Positions 50,952 through 59,234 of a DNA stretch of 64,000 nt are shown here, in pieces. The first letter of the stretch is position 1; each line of letters starts with the position of its first letter. Both the position numbers and the translations under genes were made by a program. The notes below the pieces were generated by a model, which was not told the DNA's origin, searched no databases, and worked only from the letters and a program-made list of their open reading frames with translations. The stretch is from CAZJGG01 sp964545475 (GTDB lineage Bacteria > Bacillota > Clostridia > Lachnospirales > JAISER01), in assembly GCA_964545475.1 (NCBI GenBank), contig CAZJGG010000006.1, forward strand, positions 1-64,000, in the 5' to 3' direction.

Positions 50952-51049
50952 TAGCAATTTTACTAATTGTAGTCTAACGAATCACTAAACGCCTAGGAGT
51001 TTGCGCTAATGCGCTGCGCTTAATTAGACTACGAATTAGAAAATTACTA
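50952..51049. mobile_element. Palindromic MITE-like element, family B-related (98 bp)
   Basis: The ends TAGCAATTTTACTAATTGTA and, from the other side, TAGTAATTTTCTAATTCGTA are imperfect inverted repeats, and TA flanks both sides. The first bases (TAGCAATTT) equal those of the family B elements at 57381 and 62022, but the middle differs. The gap between hflX and the next gene holds nothing else. Confidence 0.65.
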
Positions 51050-51127
51050 TATAACTAATTCTGTTTTTGTACTGGGGTAAAAATAGATTTAGTATAAAGT
51101 ATGATGTAAAGAGGAGGCAGTATTTCA

Positions 51128-51430
51128 ATGACACAACATTTGGTAAAGACTATTACGATAAAGGATGAAACCGGTAATACGTTTATCCTGAAATATTATG
51201 CCGGGTTGACTAGGGCGCAAAACTTGTGCACGATATCCATAGAAAAGTATTTCATGCAGAAAATATGTGAAAGGGAGGTTGCCTACTGCTTTAACATCAA
51301 TTTAGAAGAATGCATAAAAACCGCAGAAATGCTTGCAGACTTTACAGTTACTCCCATTACTCTGCATGATGTTATACACGATTTGAATATTCAAGGTCTT
51401 TCATATATTTGCAACGAAAGGACATCATAA
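51128..51430 (+). CDS. Hypothetical protein, DUF6514-like
   Basis: This is a 100-residue soluble protein (VKTITIKDETGNTFILKYYA; the end reads TPITLHDVIHDLNIQGLSYI). The pattern of a first beta-hairpin with a final DVIxD helix recalls the small clostridial DUF6514 family, whose role is unknown. GAGGAGG precedes the start. It is followed by yigZ after 25 bp. Confidence 0.55.
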   Translation: MTQHLVKTITIKDETGNTFILKYYAGLTRAQNLCTISIEKYFMQKICEREVAYCFNINLEECIKTAEMLADFTVTPITLHDVIHDLNIQGLSYICNERTS

Positions 51431-51455
51431 TAACCTTTGAGCTTGGGGACTTTCT

Positions 51456-52109
51456 ATGAATGACAGCTATTTAACTGTATATGAATACAAAGCGGCAGAA
51501 ATAATTGAGAAAAAATCTAAATTTATTGCCGCTGTTTTTCCTATTTCTACAGAAGAAGAAGCAATTATTTTTATTAATGAAACAAAAAAGAAGCATTATA
51601 ATGCATCGCATAACGTTTACGCCTATAGAATCGGTATTTCTAATATTATAGAACGCCAAAATGACGACGGTGAACCTGCCCAGACTGCGGGCTTGCCTAT
51701 ACTAAATGTTTTAAGAGGTAAAGATATAACAAACGCCTTAATTGTTGTAACTCGCTATTTCGGAGGGACGCTACTGGGGACAGGAGGGCTTGTTCGTGCT
51801 TATACACAGGCAGCACAAGCAGGGCTTAATGAAGCAGGTGTTATAGAAAAAATTACATATGCTCAAATAGCGATAATATCTGACTATAATTTGTCAGGTA
51901 AAATTCAATATGCAATTTTGCAAAATGAATATGTTTTACACGACACAATTTATACAGACAGTGTTAAATTTATTGTATTATCAAGGCAAAATAAAACAGA
52001 AGCATTAATTAAGCTAGTAACTGAAATTACTAACGCTAAAGCGGAAATAGAAAGATGTGATGACGTTTCAGGGTTTTGGAATAATGATAAGTTAAATATA
52101 AATATTTAA
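51456..52109 (+). CDS. yigZ: YigZ/IMPACT-family protein
   Basis: The 217-residue protein has the IMPACT domain with KKHYNASHNVYAYRIG, RQNDDGEPAQTAGLPILNVL and VTRYFGGTLLGTGGLVRAYT, followed by the small YigZ C-terminal domain. The family is linked to translation control in eukaryotes; the bacterial role is unclear. It ends in the bidirectional terminator at 52108. Confidence 0.9.
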   Translation: MNDSYLTVYEYKAAEIIEKKSKFIAAVFPISTEEEAIIFINETKKKHYNASHNVYAYRIGISNIIERQNDDGEPAQTAGLPILNVLRGKDITNALIVVTRYFGGTLLGTGGLVRAYTQAAQAGLNEAGVIEKITYAQIAIISDYNLSGKIQYAILQNEYVLHDTIYTDSVKFIVLSRQNKTEALIKLVTEITNAKAEIERCDDVSGFWNNDKLNINI

Positions 52110-52142
52110 AAGACCAGGCGCAATATGTGCGCCTGGTCTTTT
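52108..52142. terminator. Bidirectional terminator between yigZ and the ABC-F gene
   Basis: AAAAGACCAGGCGCA and TGCGCCTGGTCTTTT form a perfect 15-bp stem with a 5-base loop. Both convergent genes have their stop codons at its edges. Confidence 0.92.
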
Positions 52143-53631
52143 AAATGATTGATATTTCCTTTGTTGCAACATTTTTACAAAACGTTTTATCATGTTCAAC
52201 GAATAAGATTGTGGGTTGAAATTCAAGCAAAAGTTTTTCTATTTGAATTCTGGATATAACATCAATAAAATTAAGGGGTTCGTCCCAAAGAAGCAAATGG
52301 GATTTTTCGCAAAGGCTTTTAGCTATTAAAACTTTTTTCTTTTGCCCTCCGCTAAAGTCGGACATATCTTTTTCAAACTGTGTTCTAGAAAAATCAAGTT
52401 TTCTTAAAATGGCTTTAAACAGGCTTTGGTCTATTGAGTTTTCAGCAGCAAAGCTGGATAAACCTCCCTTAAGAAACGATGTATCTTGTGAAACGTAAGA
52501 AATTTTAATTCCGCTTCCTTTTTGAAAATCCCCTGTATAATCTATTTTATCTCCGTAAACAAGCTTTAAAATGCTTGTTTTTCCGCTTCCATTTTTGCCG
52601 GACAAGGTGATTCTTTCACCTTTTTCAATAGTAAAACTTATATTTTTGCAAGCAGGTTTGCCATTATAAAATATTGTAATGTCTTTAAGTGATAGAAAGC
52701 TTGTTGAATGATAGGGCAGTTGGAATATTTTTAAGCTTTCGTCGGTTTCCACGTTTTTTAAAAGCTTAGATTTTTCATCAATTGCACTGTTTTGCCTTTT
52801 ATCAAGGTTTTTCCTGCGCTGCTGCATACGTCTGGATTTTTCGCCTATATACGCCCTGCTGTCTACACTTTTTTCAATGTCTGCCCCTTTTTTGCCTATT
52901 TTTGTGCCTTCTGCCTTATCTGCCCAATCATGGCTTTGTTTTGCTGCCTGTTTTAACCGCTTAATATCTTTTTTAAGCTTTTCGTTTTCGGCAATTTCAA
53001 AGCTGTCCTGCCGCTCCTTGTTTAAAAGCCAGGAAGAAAAGTTTCCTCGTTGTATTTCGATATTTGTTTTGTTAATAGAAAGTATATGGTCTATACAGCC
53101 GTCAATAAACGCTCTATCATGAGATACTAAAATAAAACCCTTTTTCGACTTTAAATAATTACTTACAATTTCCCTTGCGGAAGCATCCAAATGGTTAGTA
53201 GGTTCGTCTATAAGAAGGAAGTTGTTTTCGTTAAGAAACAGTGCCGCCAGAAAAACTTTAGTTTGCTCACCGTTTGAAAGGGTGTTAAATGGGCGGTGCA
53301 ATACATCTTCTGATACCTGAAGTAAAGAAAGCTCTCGCAAAAGTTCCCACTCCATATAGTTATCACATACACTTCTAGCAATATCAATTGTATTTTCAGA
53401 CTTATCTTTAACTTCATAAGGAAAATAATCAAACCTGACACTTGCGGAAATTTTGCCGCTGTATTCGTATTTACCCATAAGCAGGTTAAGAAATGTAGTT
53501 TTCCCTCTGCCGTTTCTGCCGGTAAAACCCAGCTTCCAATCAGTGTCTATTTGAAAGTTAACGTTTTCAAAAATATTATCATAACTTCCGTCGTAGCAAA
53601 ATGTAAGGTTAGAAATATTAATAACCGATAT
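52141..53631 (-). CDS. ABC-F ATPase, ribosomal-protection type, apparent ATA start
   Basis: The protein of about 496 residues has two ABC domains without membrane parts: GRNGRGKTTFLNLLMG and LSNGEQTKVFLAALF with LLIDEPTNHLD, then SGKNGSGKTSILKLVYG and FSGGQKKKVLIAKSL. The long charged linker between them is typical of Lsa/Vga/Msr-like ABC-F proteins that dislodge antibiotics from ribosomes. The family start SVINISNLTFCYDG is preceded by the codon ATA (53631), 9 bp after AGGAGG. The in-frame ATG at 53697 lies inside the terminator hairpin of the leader. A leader-peptide attenuator precedes the gene. Confidence 0.85.
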   Translation of the reverse strand: MSVINISNLTFCYDGSYDNIFENVNFQIDTDWKLGFTGRNGRGKTTFLNLLMGKYEYSGKISASVRFDYFPYEVKDKSENTIDIARSVCDNYMEWELLRELSLLQVSEDVLHRPFNTLSNGEQTKVFLAALFLNENNFLLIDEPTNHLDASAREIVSNYLKSKKGFILVSHDRAFIDGCIDHILSINKTNIEIQRGNFSSWLLNKERQDSFEIAENEKLKKDIKRLKQAAKQSHDWADKAEGTKIGKKGADIEKSVDSRAYIGEKSRRMQQRRKNLDKRQNSAIDEKSKLLKNVETDESLKIFQLPYHSTSFLSLKDITIFYNGKPACKNISFTIEKGERITLSGKNGSGKTSILKLVYGDKIDYTGDFQKGSGIKISYVSQDTSFLKGGLSSFAAENSIDQSLFKAILRKLDFSRTQFEKDMSDFSGGQKKKVLIAKSLCEKSHLLLWDEPLNFIDVISRIQIEKLLLEFQPTILFVEHDKTFCKNVATKEISII

Positions 53632-53660
53632 GGTGTATCTCCTCCTTTTGTTGTAAACGC

Positions 53661-53893
53661 AAAAAAAGCTGCAAGAAAGCATTTTCTTACAGCTCATACT
53701 AATTCCGCCTTTTAAATTGGAATTAGTTCAAAAGAAGGCTATACCAAAAAAAGGGCTTAGCGTTATTTATGAGTGAAAAGATTAAGCTTTCTTGCTATTG
53801 CACAACAAATAAGCAAGCTTTTATAAGCCGCTATAAAATGGTTTTGCTGTGCAGTGTTAATTAGCAAGAAAAACTTCTCATCTTTCCACCTCC
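53661..53893 (-). promoter_or_regulatory. Leader-peptide transcription attenuator of the ABC-F gene
   Basis: In transcript order there are GGAGGTGG (53893..53886), a 6-codon leader ORF, the segment GCAAGAAAGC (53795..53786), and an intrinsic terminator with an 11-bp stem, GCTGTAAGAAA with TTTCTTGCAGC (53693..53668), followed by seven T. TTTCTTGC in the leader ORF (53871..53864) can pair with GCAAGAAA of the middle segment. If a ribosome stalls there, the middle segment is free to pair over 10 bp with GCTTTCTTGC of the terminator 3' arm. That is a complete attenuation switch. Induction by ribosome-targeting drugs is inferred from other ABC-F genes. Confidence 0.8.
53861..53881 (-). CDS. Leader peptide MRSFSC
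   Basis: A 6-codon ORF follows a near-perfect ribosome-binding site (GGAGGTGG). Its last codons are one arm of the leader hairpin. Its role would be to sense stalled translation, not to yield a working peptide. Confidence 0.65.
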   Translation of the reverse strand: MRSFSC

Positions 53894-53910
53894 ATTGTTT
53901 TTAGTCTTAA

Positions 53911-54141
53911 TTAATAATTATCATTGCTTCTTTGAGGGTCAATAATTATATCTTTTGGTTCTCTTGGTAAAATTATGGAGCAGATGAAATAAACAATCAG
54001 CCCGCCTCCCACAGACGGCAAAGTAAGAATTGCCCAAATAATACGAACAAGAGTAGGGTCAATACTAAAATAATTTGCAATGCCGGCGCAAACGCCGTCA
54101 AACTTAACATCGGTTCTGGATTTATATAACTTTTTAGACAT
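53911..54141 (-). CDS. PspC-domain membrane protein
   Basis: The 76-residue protein has the PspC core KLYKSRTDVKFDGVCAGIAN with YFSIDPTLVRIIWAILTLPS and one to two membrane helices. PspC proteins take part in envelope stress responses; single-domain forms in Firmicutes are of unclear role. It is in the efp-nucleotidyltransferase-pspC group on the minus strand. Confidence 0.85.
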   Translation of the reverse strand: MSKKLYKSRTDVKFDGVCAGIANYFSIDPTLVRIIWAILTLPSVGGGLIVYFICSIILPREPKDIIIDPQRSNDNY

Positions 54142-54214
54142 ATCTATTCCTCCGGGAAATTTATTTAAAAAAATATACGTTAATGAATAAAAAAAGTTTG
54201 TATTTTACTCTGTA

Positions 54215-55120
54215 TTATTCCCATAAATTTTCCGGGTAAACGCCGTTGTCCACCATATTTTTAATTGCGGAAACAACTGTCTCCCTATCCTCTTTGTAAG
54301 TTACGCCGTACCATTTTTCATTTGTGGGCACAACTTTTGCCGTTGCTTTTTTCTCTTTAATAAAAGAACCAACAGCCGTTGGAAGAAAATACTCCGCTTT
54401 AAGAAGATTGTCTTTGTTATCACGAAGAAAAGCCGAAAAACTCGCTTCAAGCTCTTTAAAAATAAGTGGGGTAAAGCCCCAGGTGTTTAAAGAAACAATA
54501 GTTTTTTCAGAAAGAGGTATAAATTTGCCGTCTTGGGCATAACAAACGCCGTTTCTAGTTTTTTCAATTTTAGTGCGCTCGTTAATGTCTAGTAAATAGC
54601 CGCTTTCGTCAACGTCGCAAACGCCTCTTGAAACAGAGCCGTTTTCTGTTAAAGTTTTTAAAAGCTCAAAACCAACAAGACAAAAATTATTGCTATCGTT
54701 TTTTTGTTTATTTAAAAATTCCGCAAGGGCGAAAAAAGACGTTCTTCCGTAAAAATCATCAGCATTTATAACTGCGAAAGGCGTGTCTACACAGTTTTTA
54801 CAGCTCAACACTGCGTGTCCTGTTCCCCAAGGTTTTTCTCTTTCGTAAGGAGCTTTAAAACCGCAAGGCAAATTGTTATTTTCTTGCATAACGTATTCCG
54901 TAAAAATATTGTTTTCAATTTTATATCCGATTTTTTGTTTAAACAAAAGCTCGAAATTTCTTTTTATAATAAAAACGACTTTATCAAAACCGGCTTTTTT
55001 CGCATCGTAAATTGCATATTCCATCATTATTTCGCCGTTTGGACCAACTGGCTCAATTTGCTTTAGTCCGCCGTATCGGCTGCCCATCCCTGCCGCCATA
55101 ATTACAAGAGTAAGGCTCAT
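54215..55120 (-). CDS. Sugar nucleotidyltransferase-like protein
   Basis: The 301-residue protein starts LVIMAAGMGSRYGGLKQIEP, the signature of sugar-1-phosphate nucleotidyltransferases, and has FAVINADDFYGR, where the Asp pair holds metal. The rest fits a GT-A fold without a hexapeptide-repeat domain. UTP- or GTP-dependent sugar activation is likely; the sugar is unknown. It is co-oriented with efp, 42 bp after it. Confidence 0.83.
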   Translation of the reverse strand: MSLTLVIMAAGMGSRYGGLKQIEPVGPNGEIMMEYAIYDAKKAGFDKVVFIIKRNFELLFKQKIGYKIENNIFTEYVMQENNNLPCGFKAPYEREKPWGTGHAVLSCKNCVDTPFAVINADDFYGRTSFFALAEFLNKQKNDSNNFCLVGFELLKTLTENGSVSRGVCDVDESGYLLDINERTKIEKTRNGVCYAQDGKFIPLSEKTIVSLNTWGFTPLIFKELEASFSAFLRDNKDNLLKAEYFLPTAVGSFIKEKKATAKVVPTNEKWYGVTYKEDRETVVSAIKNMVDNGVYPENLWE

Positions 55121-55162
55121 AAAAGACCCCCTAGAAAACTAAAACTAAAATAGAAACTATAT

Positions 55163-55720
55163 TTACACTCTGCCTAAATATTCTTCTGTTCTTGTGTCTA
55201 TTTTTATTTTATCTCCAACGTTTAAGAAAAGAGGAACGTTAATAACTGCGCCGGTTTCAACAGTGGCTGCTTTAGTAGCGCCTGTAGCTGTGTCTCCTTT
55301 AAAGCCAGGTTCAGTGTCTGTAACTTCAAGTTCAACAAACATAGGAGGCTCAATACCAAAAACTTTGCCGTTATGGGAAAGAATTTTTACCATTTCGTTT
55401 TCTTTTACTAATTTAAGAGTATTTCCTACTTCGCTTGCGTTAATGGAAGTTTGTTCAAAACTTTCATTATCCATAAAATGGAATAAATCCCCGTCAGAAT
55501 ATAAATATTGCATATCTTTGCGCTCTATATGTGCTTTGGGCATTTTTTCGGAAGGCCTGAATGTGCGCTCCGTAATTCCGCCCGAAATTAAATTTCTAAG
55601 CTTGGTTCTTACAAATGCCGCTCCCTTACCGGGTTTAACGTGTTGGAAATCTATAACGACAAAAATATCGCCGTCAACCTCCACCGTTGCGCCATTTCTA
55701 AATTCACTTGCAGAAATCAT
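55163..55720 (-). CDS. efp: Elongation factor P
   Basis: The 185-residue protein has the three domains of EF-P: the N-domain FVVIDFQHVKPGKGAAFVRT with the tip Lys at about residue 32, and the two OB domains ending VPLFLNVGDKIKIDTRTEEY. It relieves ribosome stalling at polyproline. A TTGAAA/TACAAT promoter lies upstream at 55752. Confidence 0.96.
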   Translation of the reverse strand: MISASEFRNGATVEVDGDIFVVIDFQHVKPGKGAAFVRTKLRNLISGGITERTFRPSEKMPKAHIERKDMQYLYSDGDLFHFMDNESFEQTSINASEVGNTLKLVKENEMVKILSHNGKVFGIEPPMFVELEVTDTEPGFKGDTATGATKAATVETGAVINVPLFLNVGDKIKIDTRTEEYLGRV

Positions 55721-55751
55721 AAAATCCTCCTTGTATTCACATAGTGTTTAT

Positions 55752-55780
55752 ATTGTATGATATATATCATTTTTTTTCAA
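55752..55780 (-). promoter_or_regulatory. Promoter of the efp operon
   Basis: On the minus strand TTGAAA (55780..55775) and TACAAT (55757..55752) are 17 bp apart. Confidence 0.65.
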
Positions 55781-55811
55781 GAGAAAAATTACAGTAAAAG
55801 CTTTAAATCTG

Positions 55812-55840
55812 TTTACAAATATTTAATATATGTTTATACT
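55812..55840 (+). promoter_or_regulatory. Promoter of the ROK-like kinase gene
   Basis: TTTACA at 55812..55817 and TATACT at 55835..55840 are 17 bp apart, ahead of AGGAG and ATG 55874. Confidence 0.65.
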
Positions 55841-55873
55841 AAAGCTATATACTAGAATAGGAGTGTTTTAATT

Positions 55874-57259
55874 ATGAAATATTTAGGTATTGAAATTAAC
55901 GTGAAAAACAAACCTGTGCTTGATGAGGGCTTTATTCCAATAGGTCTTTTTAATAAAGCTTTTTTAAAAACAGCGACGGAACCGCTTGCAATCGCTATAT
56001 ACAGAAACGAAAAAAATGTTTCAGTCTTTGATACAAAAATCCACGGAACAAAAGAGATGGAACAGGCTGATTTTTATTACGTAGACAGGCTTGTAAAATT
56101 TTTGCTTTGGGCAAAGGGCGGTTACAAAATTGTAATATTCGGAAGCGAAAATGTATTTGAGTATATTAAAAGCACATATTCTAAAACAGGAGCAAGAAGT
56201 TTTGATTACGATTTCGTTTCAAAGGCTTATGAAAATCAAATTGAAGTTTTAAACATGCCTTATGACAAAAAAGTTGAGGAATGTGAATCTCCAATTGAGC
56301 CTAACAATAAATTAAACGGTAACAGAATCGGTTTTGATGCCGGAGGAAGTGATATGAAAGTTTCCGCTGTTGTTAACGGCGAAGCTATTTTCAGCAAGGA
56401 AATTGTATGGCTTCCGAAAGTAAACGAAGACCCGGACTATCATTATAACAACATACTTGCGGCGCTTAAAGAAGCGGCATCTCATATGCCGACGGTTGAT
56501 GCCATTGGTATAAGCTCTGCCGGAATTTATATAGACAATAGAGCTATGATTGCTTCACTTTTTATTAAAGTGCCGGAAAAAGCATTTAATGAAAAAGTAA
56601 AAGATATTTATATAAGAGCATGTAAAGAAATCGGAGAAAATATACCTGTTGTTGTGGCAAATGACGGAGACGTTGCGGCGATTGCAGGGGCAATGGAATT
56701 AAAAGACAACAGCGTTTTAGGCATTGCCATGGGAACAAGCGAAGCGGCAGGTTTTGTAAACGAAAACGGAAGTATTATGGGCTGGCTTAACGAGCTTGCG
56801 TTTACACCTGTAGATGCTAACCCGGAAGCTATGGTAGACGAATGGAGCGGAGACATTGGCTGCGGCGTAAAATATTTCTCTCAAGACGGCGTAATAAAGC
56901 TTGCACCAAGGGCATCAATTAATCTTGAAGAAAGTTTGACTCCTGCGGAAAAACTGAAAGTTGTGCAAGGAAAAGTAAATTCCGGAGACAAAGAAGCTGC
57001 TAAGGTTTATGAGTCTATCGGGTGCTATTTAGCTCATGCTTTAGAGCTTTACTCACAGTTTTACGGCATTAAGCACGTGTTGTTGTTAGGCAGGGTAATG
57101 TCCGGCGAAGGCGGACAAATAATATTTAAAACCGCCAATGACGTGTTAAAAGACGAATATCCTGAATTGTCTCAAAAAATTACTTTACATCTTCCAGATG
57201 AGCATTCAAGGAGAGTGGGGCAAAGCGTTGCGGCGGCTAGTCTCCCTGTTATAAAATAA
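55874..57259 (+). CDS. ROK-like (ASKHA) sugar kinase-family protein
   Basis: The 461-residue protein has an N-terminal extension of about 150 residues and an ASKHA domain with RIGFDAGGSDMKVSAVVNGE, VVVANDGDVAAIAGAM and GIAMGTSEAAGF. The catalytic Asp is in NDGDVAA. The zinc-binding CxCGxxGCxE motif of typical ROK proteins is not seen. It may be an atypical hexokinase-like enzyme or an ATPase; the substrate is unknown. Confidence 0.75.
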   Translation: MKYLGIEINVKNKPVLDEGFIPIGLFNKAFLKTATEPLAIAIYRNEKNVSVFDTKIHGTKEMEQADFYYVDRLVKFLLWAKGGYKIVIFGSENVFEYIKSTYSKTGARSFDYDFVSKAYENQIEVLNMPYDKKVEECESPIEPNNKLNGNRIGFDAGGSDMKVSAVVNGEAIFSKEIVWLPKVNEDPDYHYNNILAALKEAASHMPTVDAIGISSAGIYIDNRAMIASLFIKVPEKAFNEKVKDIYIRACKEIGENIPVVVANDGDVAAIAGAMELKDNSVLGIAMGTSEAAGFVNENGSIMGWLNELAFTPVDANPEAMVDEWSGDIGCGVKYFSQDGVIKLAPRASINLEESLTPAEKLKVVQGKVNSGDKEAAKVYESIGCYLAHALELYSQFYGIKHVLLLGRVMSGEGGQIIFKTANDVLKDEYPELSQKITLHLPDEHSRRVGQSVAAASLPVIK

Positions 57260-57266
57260 TGTTATA

Positions 57267-57522
57267 CTCCTTAACCATATAAAATAGTACTGAGTTGCGA
57301 GCAAATTTTGCTTGTGGCAAGGAAGAGACGACGCCGTGTGCTAGCGGCACACAAGAAGTTGATGACGTAGTCCACAAATAGAGCAATTTGACAAAACATT
57401 AACAGGTGTGGAGTGGAAACAGCAAACGTTTCACCGCTGTTTCCACGAACATAGCTGTTTATGCTTTTGCAAATAGCTATAAAATTCGCCGCAAGGCAGT
57501 GCTATTTTATGTGGTTAAGGAG
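57267..57522. mobile_element. MITE, family C copy 2, with a family B element nested inside
   Basis: The ends CTCCTTAACCATATAAAATAG and CTATTTTATGTGGTTAAGGAG are inverted repeats with TA on both sides. Without the nested element it is 155 bp, exactly like copy 1 at 46455..46609 in reverse orientation. It fills the space between the ROK-like and flavodoxin-like genes. Confidence 0.85.
57381..57479. mobile_element. MITE, family B copy 2 (99 bp), nested
   Basis: The element starts GAGCAATTTGACAAAACATT and ends TTTTGCAAATAGCTA, with TA on both sides. It splits the family C element; joining the flanks with one TA restores the sequence of copy 1 of that family. It inserted after the outer element. 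Confidence 0.85.
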
Positions 57523-57554
57523 TATATGTTCTACGTGATTTTGGAGATGTTCTA

Positions 57555-58316
57555 ATGAAAATAATAGTAATACATGCAAGTATGCGAAAGGGCAATACCT
57601 ATAAGCTGACACAAACGGTAATAAGCCGCTTAAAGGTTTTAGATGTTAATGTGGAAATTGAAGAGTTAAGTGTAGAGGAATTGGAATTGCCTTTTTGCTC
57701 ATCTTGCCATGTTTGTTTTACAAGTGGGGAAAAGCTTTGTCCCCATTATAATATTATTAAAGCAGTAACAGACAAAATTAAGCAATGCGACGGTATTATT
57801 TTAACAGGCGTAGTTTATTCCCTTCATTTAAACGCTGCAATGAAAAATTTAATAGACCACCTGTCTTTCTTTATCCACAGACCATGCCTTTTTGATAAAA
57901 AAGGTATGGTTATAACAACAACAGCAGGTGCGGCGGAGAAAACCGTTGCAAAATATTTGAAAAACATTATGTCTTGCTGGGGAGTTAATTGCATAACCGT
58001 TTTAAGAGAAAAGATTCAAACCAATCCTTTTTCTTTAAACCCTAAACAAACGGAAAGGGTTGAAAAAGCGGCGAAATCTTTTTATGAAGCCATTTTAGAC
58101 AATAAATATAGAGACCCCGGCTTTAATGAAATAATGGTTTTTAATGCATTTAGGGGGATGAACACAGGGGATAAGCCTTTATCCCAATGCGACAAGGCGT
58201 ATTGGGAACAAACCGGGCTAAAGGACTGCACTTATCCACTAAAGCACAATATTATAAAAAGACTGTTTGGATGTATGGTTTATAAAGTATTGAAAAATCA
58301 AATGAGTAAAAAATAA
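57555..58316 (+). CDS. Flavodoxin-like NAD(P)H-dependent oxidoreductase
   Basis: The 253-residue protein has the FMN-binding start IIVIHASMRKGNTYKLTQTV, a Cys cluster LPFCSSCHVCFTSGEKLCPH and GVVYSLHLNAAMKNLIDHLS. It belongs to the iron-sulfur flavoprotein/NADPH:FMN reductase fold. The Cys group may bind an iron-sulfur cluster, though its spacing is not the classic one. It precedes rubrerythrin, so a redox-stress role is plausible. Confidence 0.8.
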   Translation: MKIIVIHASMRKGNTYKLTQTVISRLKVLDVNVEIEELSVEELELPFCSSCHVCFTSGEKLCPHYNIIKAVTDKIKQCDGIILTGVVYSLHLNAAMKNLIDHLSFFIHRPCLFDKKGMVITTTAGAAEKTVAKYLKNIMSCWGVNCITVLREKIQTNPFSLNPKQTERVEKAAKSFYEAILDNKYRDPGFNEIMVFNAFRGMNTGDKPLSQCDKAYWEQTGLKDCTYPLKHNIIKRLFGCMVYKVLKNQMSKK

Positions 58317-58393
58317 AATAAACTTGCACAAAACTTTGCTATCATCATACTTTGCAATAAGGGAAGTAAAAAAATAATGAGGTGATAGCGCAT

Positions 58394-58996
58394 ATGCAAA
58401 AACATATAATGCTTGGCAATACTGAAACTGCAAAAAACGTAGCAAAGGCTTTCGCAGGGGAAAGCCAGGCGAGAAATAGGTACACGTTTTATGCTGAAAA
58501 GGCTAAGGAAGAAGGCTTTTTTAGTATAGCCCATGTTTTTTTGGAAACGGCAGATAACGAGCGAGGGCACGCTGAAGCTCTTTATGAATTTTTAAGCGAG
58601 GGGATAAAGCCACAGGAAATTGTTATTGAAGCCGGAGTTTTGGTTTCTTTTGGTACAACGCCTCAAAACCTTCAAGCAGCCGCCCACGGAGAGGCAGAGG
58701 AAGCTTCTAGAATATATCTTCAGTTTGCCGCTGTCGCCCACAAAGAGGGATTTCATGTTATTGCGGAATCCTTTTCTAAATTTGCCGGCGTTGAAAAACG
58801 CCATTGTGCAAGGTTCCAAAGCCTTTTTGACAGATACAAAAGAGGTATGCTTTATAAGTTGCCTTATGATGCCAATTGGAAATGTTTAAACTGCGGTTAT
58901 ATACATATGGGCAAGAGTGCGCCAGAGAGATGCCCTGCATGTTTGCACCCACAAAGTTATTTTATAGCTGTTTGCAATGATATTACACTGGTTTAA
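58394..58996 (+). CDS. Rubrerythrin
   Basis: The protein of about 200 residues has a ferritin-like diiron domain (AGESQARNRYTFYAEKAKEE; TADNERGHAEALYEF; a later EKRH) and a C-terminal rubredoxin domain with CLNCGYIHMG and CPACLHP. It reduces hydrogen peroxide in anaerobes. ATG 58394 is preferred because GAGGTGAT lies upstream; the earlier GTG lacks a site. Confidence 0.93.
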   Translation: MQKHIMLGNTETAKNVAKAFAGESQARNRYTFYAEKAKEEGFFSIAHVFLETADNERGHAEALYEFLSEGIKPQEIVIEAGVLVSFGTTPQNLQAAAHGEAEEASRIYLQFAAVAHKEGFHVIAESFSKFAGVEKRHCARFQSLFDRYKRGMLYKLPYDANWKCLNCGYIHMGKSAPERCPACLHPQSYFIAVCNDITLV

Positions 58997-59025
58997 CCTG
59001 AAATATTATATTAGAATAACAAGAT

Positions 59026-59070
59026 TTAACGTAAAGAGCCCGTGAAAATATCACGGGTTCTTTACGTTAA
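59026..59070 (+). terminator. Hairpin after rubrerythrin
   Basis: TTAACGTAAAGAGCCCGTGA pairs over 20 bp with TCACGGGTTCTTTACGTTAA around 5 bases. It lacks a T run, so termination may be partial. Confidence 0.7.
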
Positions 59071-59073
59071 ATA

Positions 59074-59234
59074 ACGTGAGTTCGATGAAAATTATAAAAA
59101 ACATAATTTTCATCGAACTTTGATTATATTCGCACAATTTGCGGCAAAAACCGCCGTAAATTGTCGCTCATAACATGAGAATTGCTCCGCAATTAAGCCG
59201 CTAAAGCGGCTTTTCGACTTCGTCGAACTCACGT
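59074..59234. mobile_element. MITE, family D copy 1 (161 bp)
   Basis: The ends ACGTGAGTTCGATGAAAAT and TTCGTCGAACTCACGT are inverted repeats, with TA on both sides. The interior is a chain of hairpins, including TTCGATGAAAATTAT with its complement, a GCGGCAAAAACCGCC stem and AGCCGCTAAAGCGGCT. Copy 2 at 61837..61997 is nearly identical in reverse orientation. Confidence 0.88.

Noticed and set aside
53632..53697. ATG 53697 as the ABC-F start
   Set aside because: It lies within the terminator hairpin of the leader, adds residues unlike the family, and has no proper ribosome-binding site.
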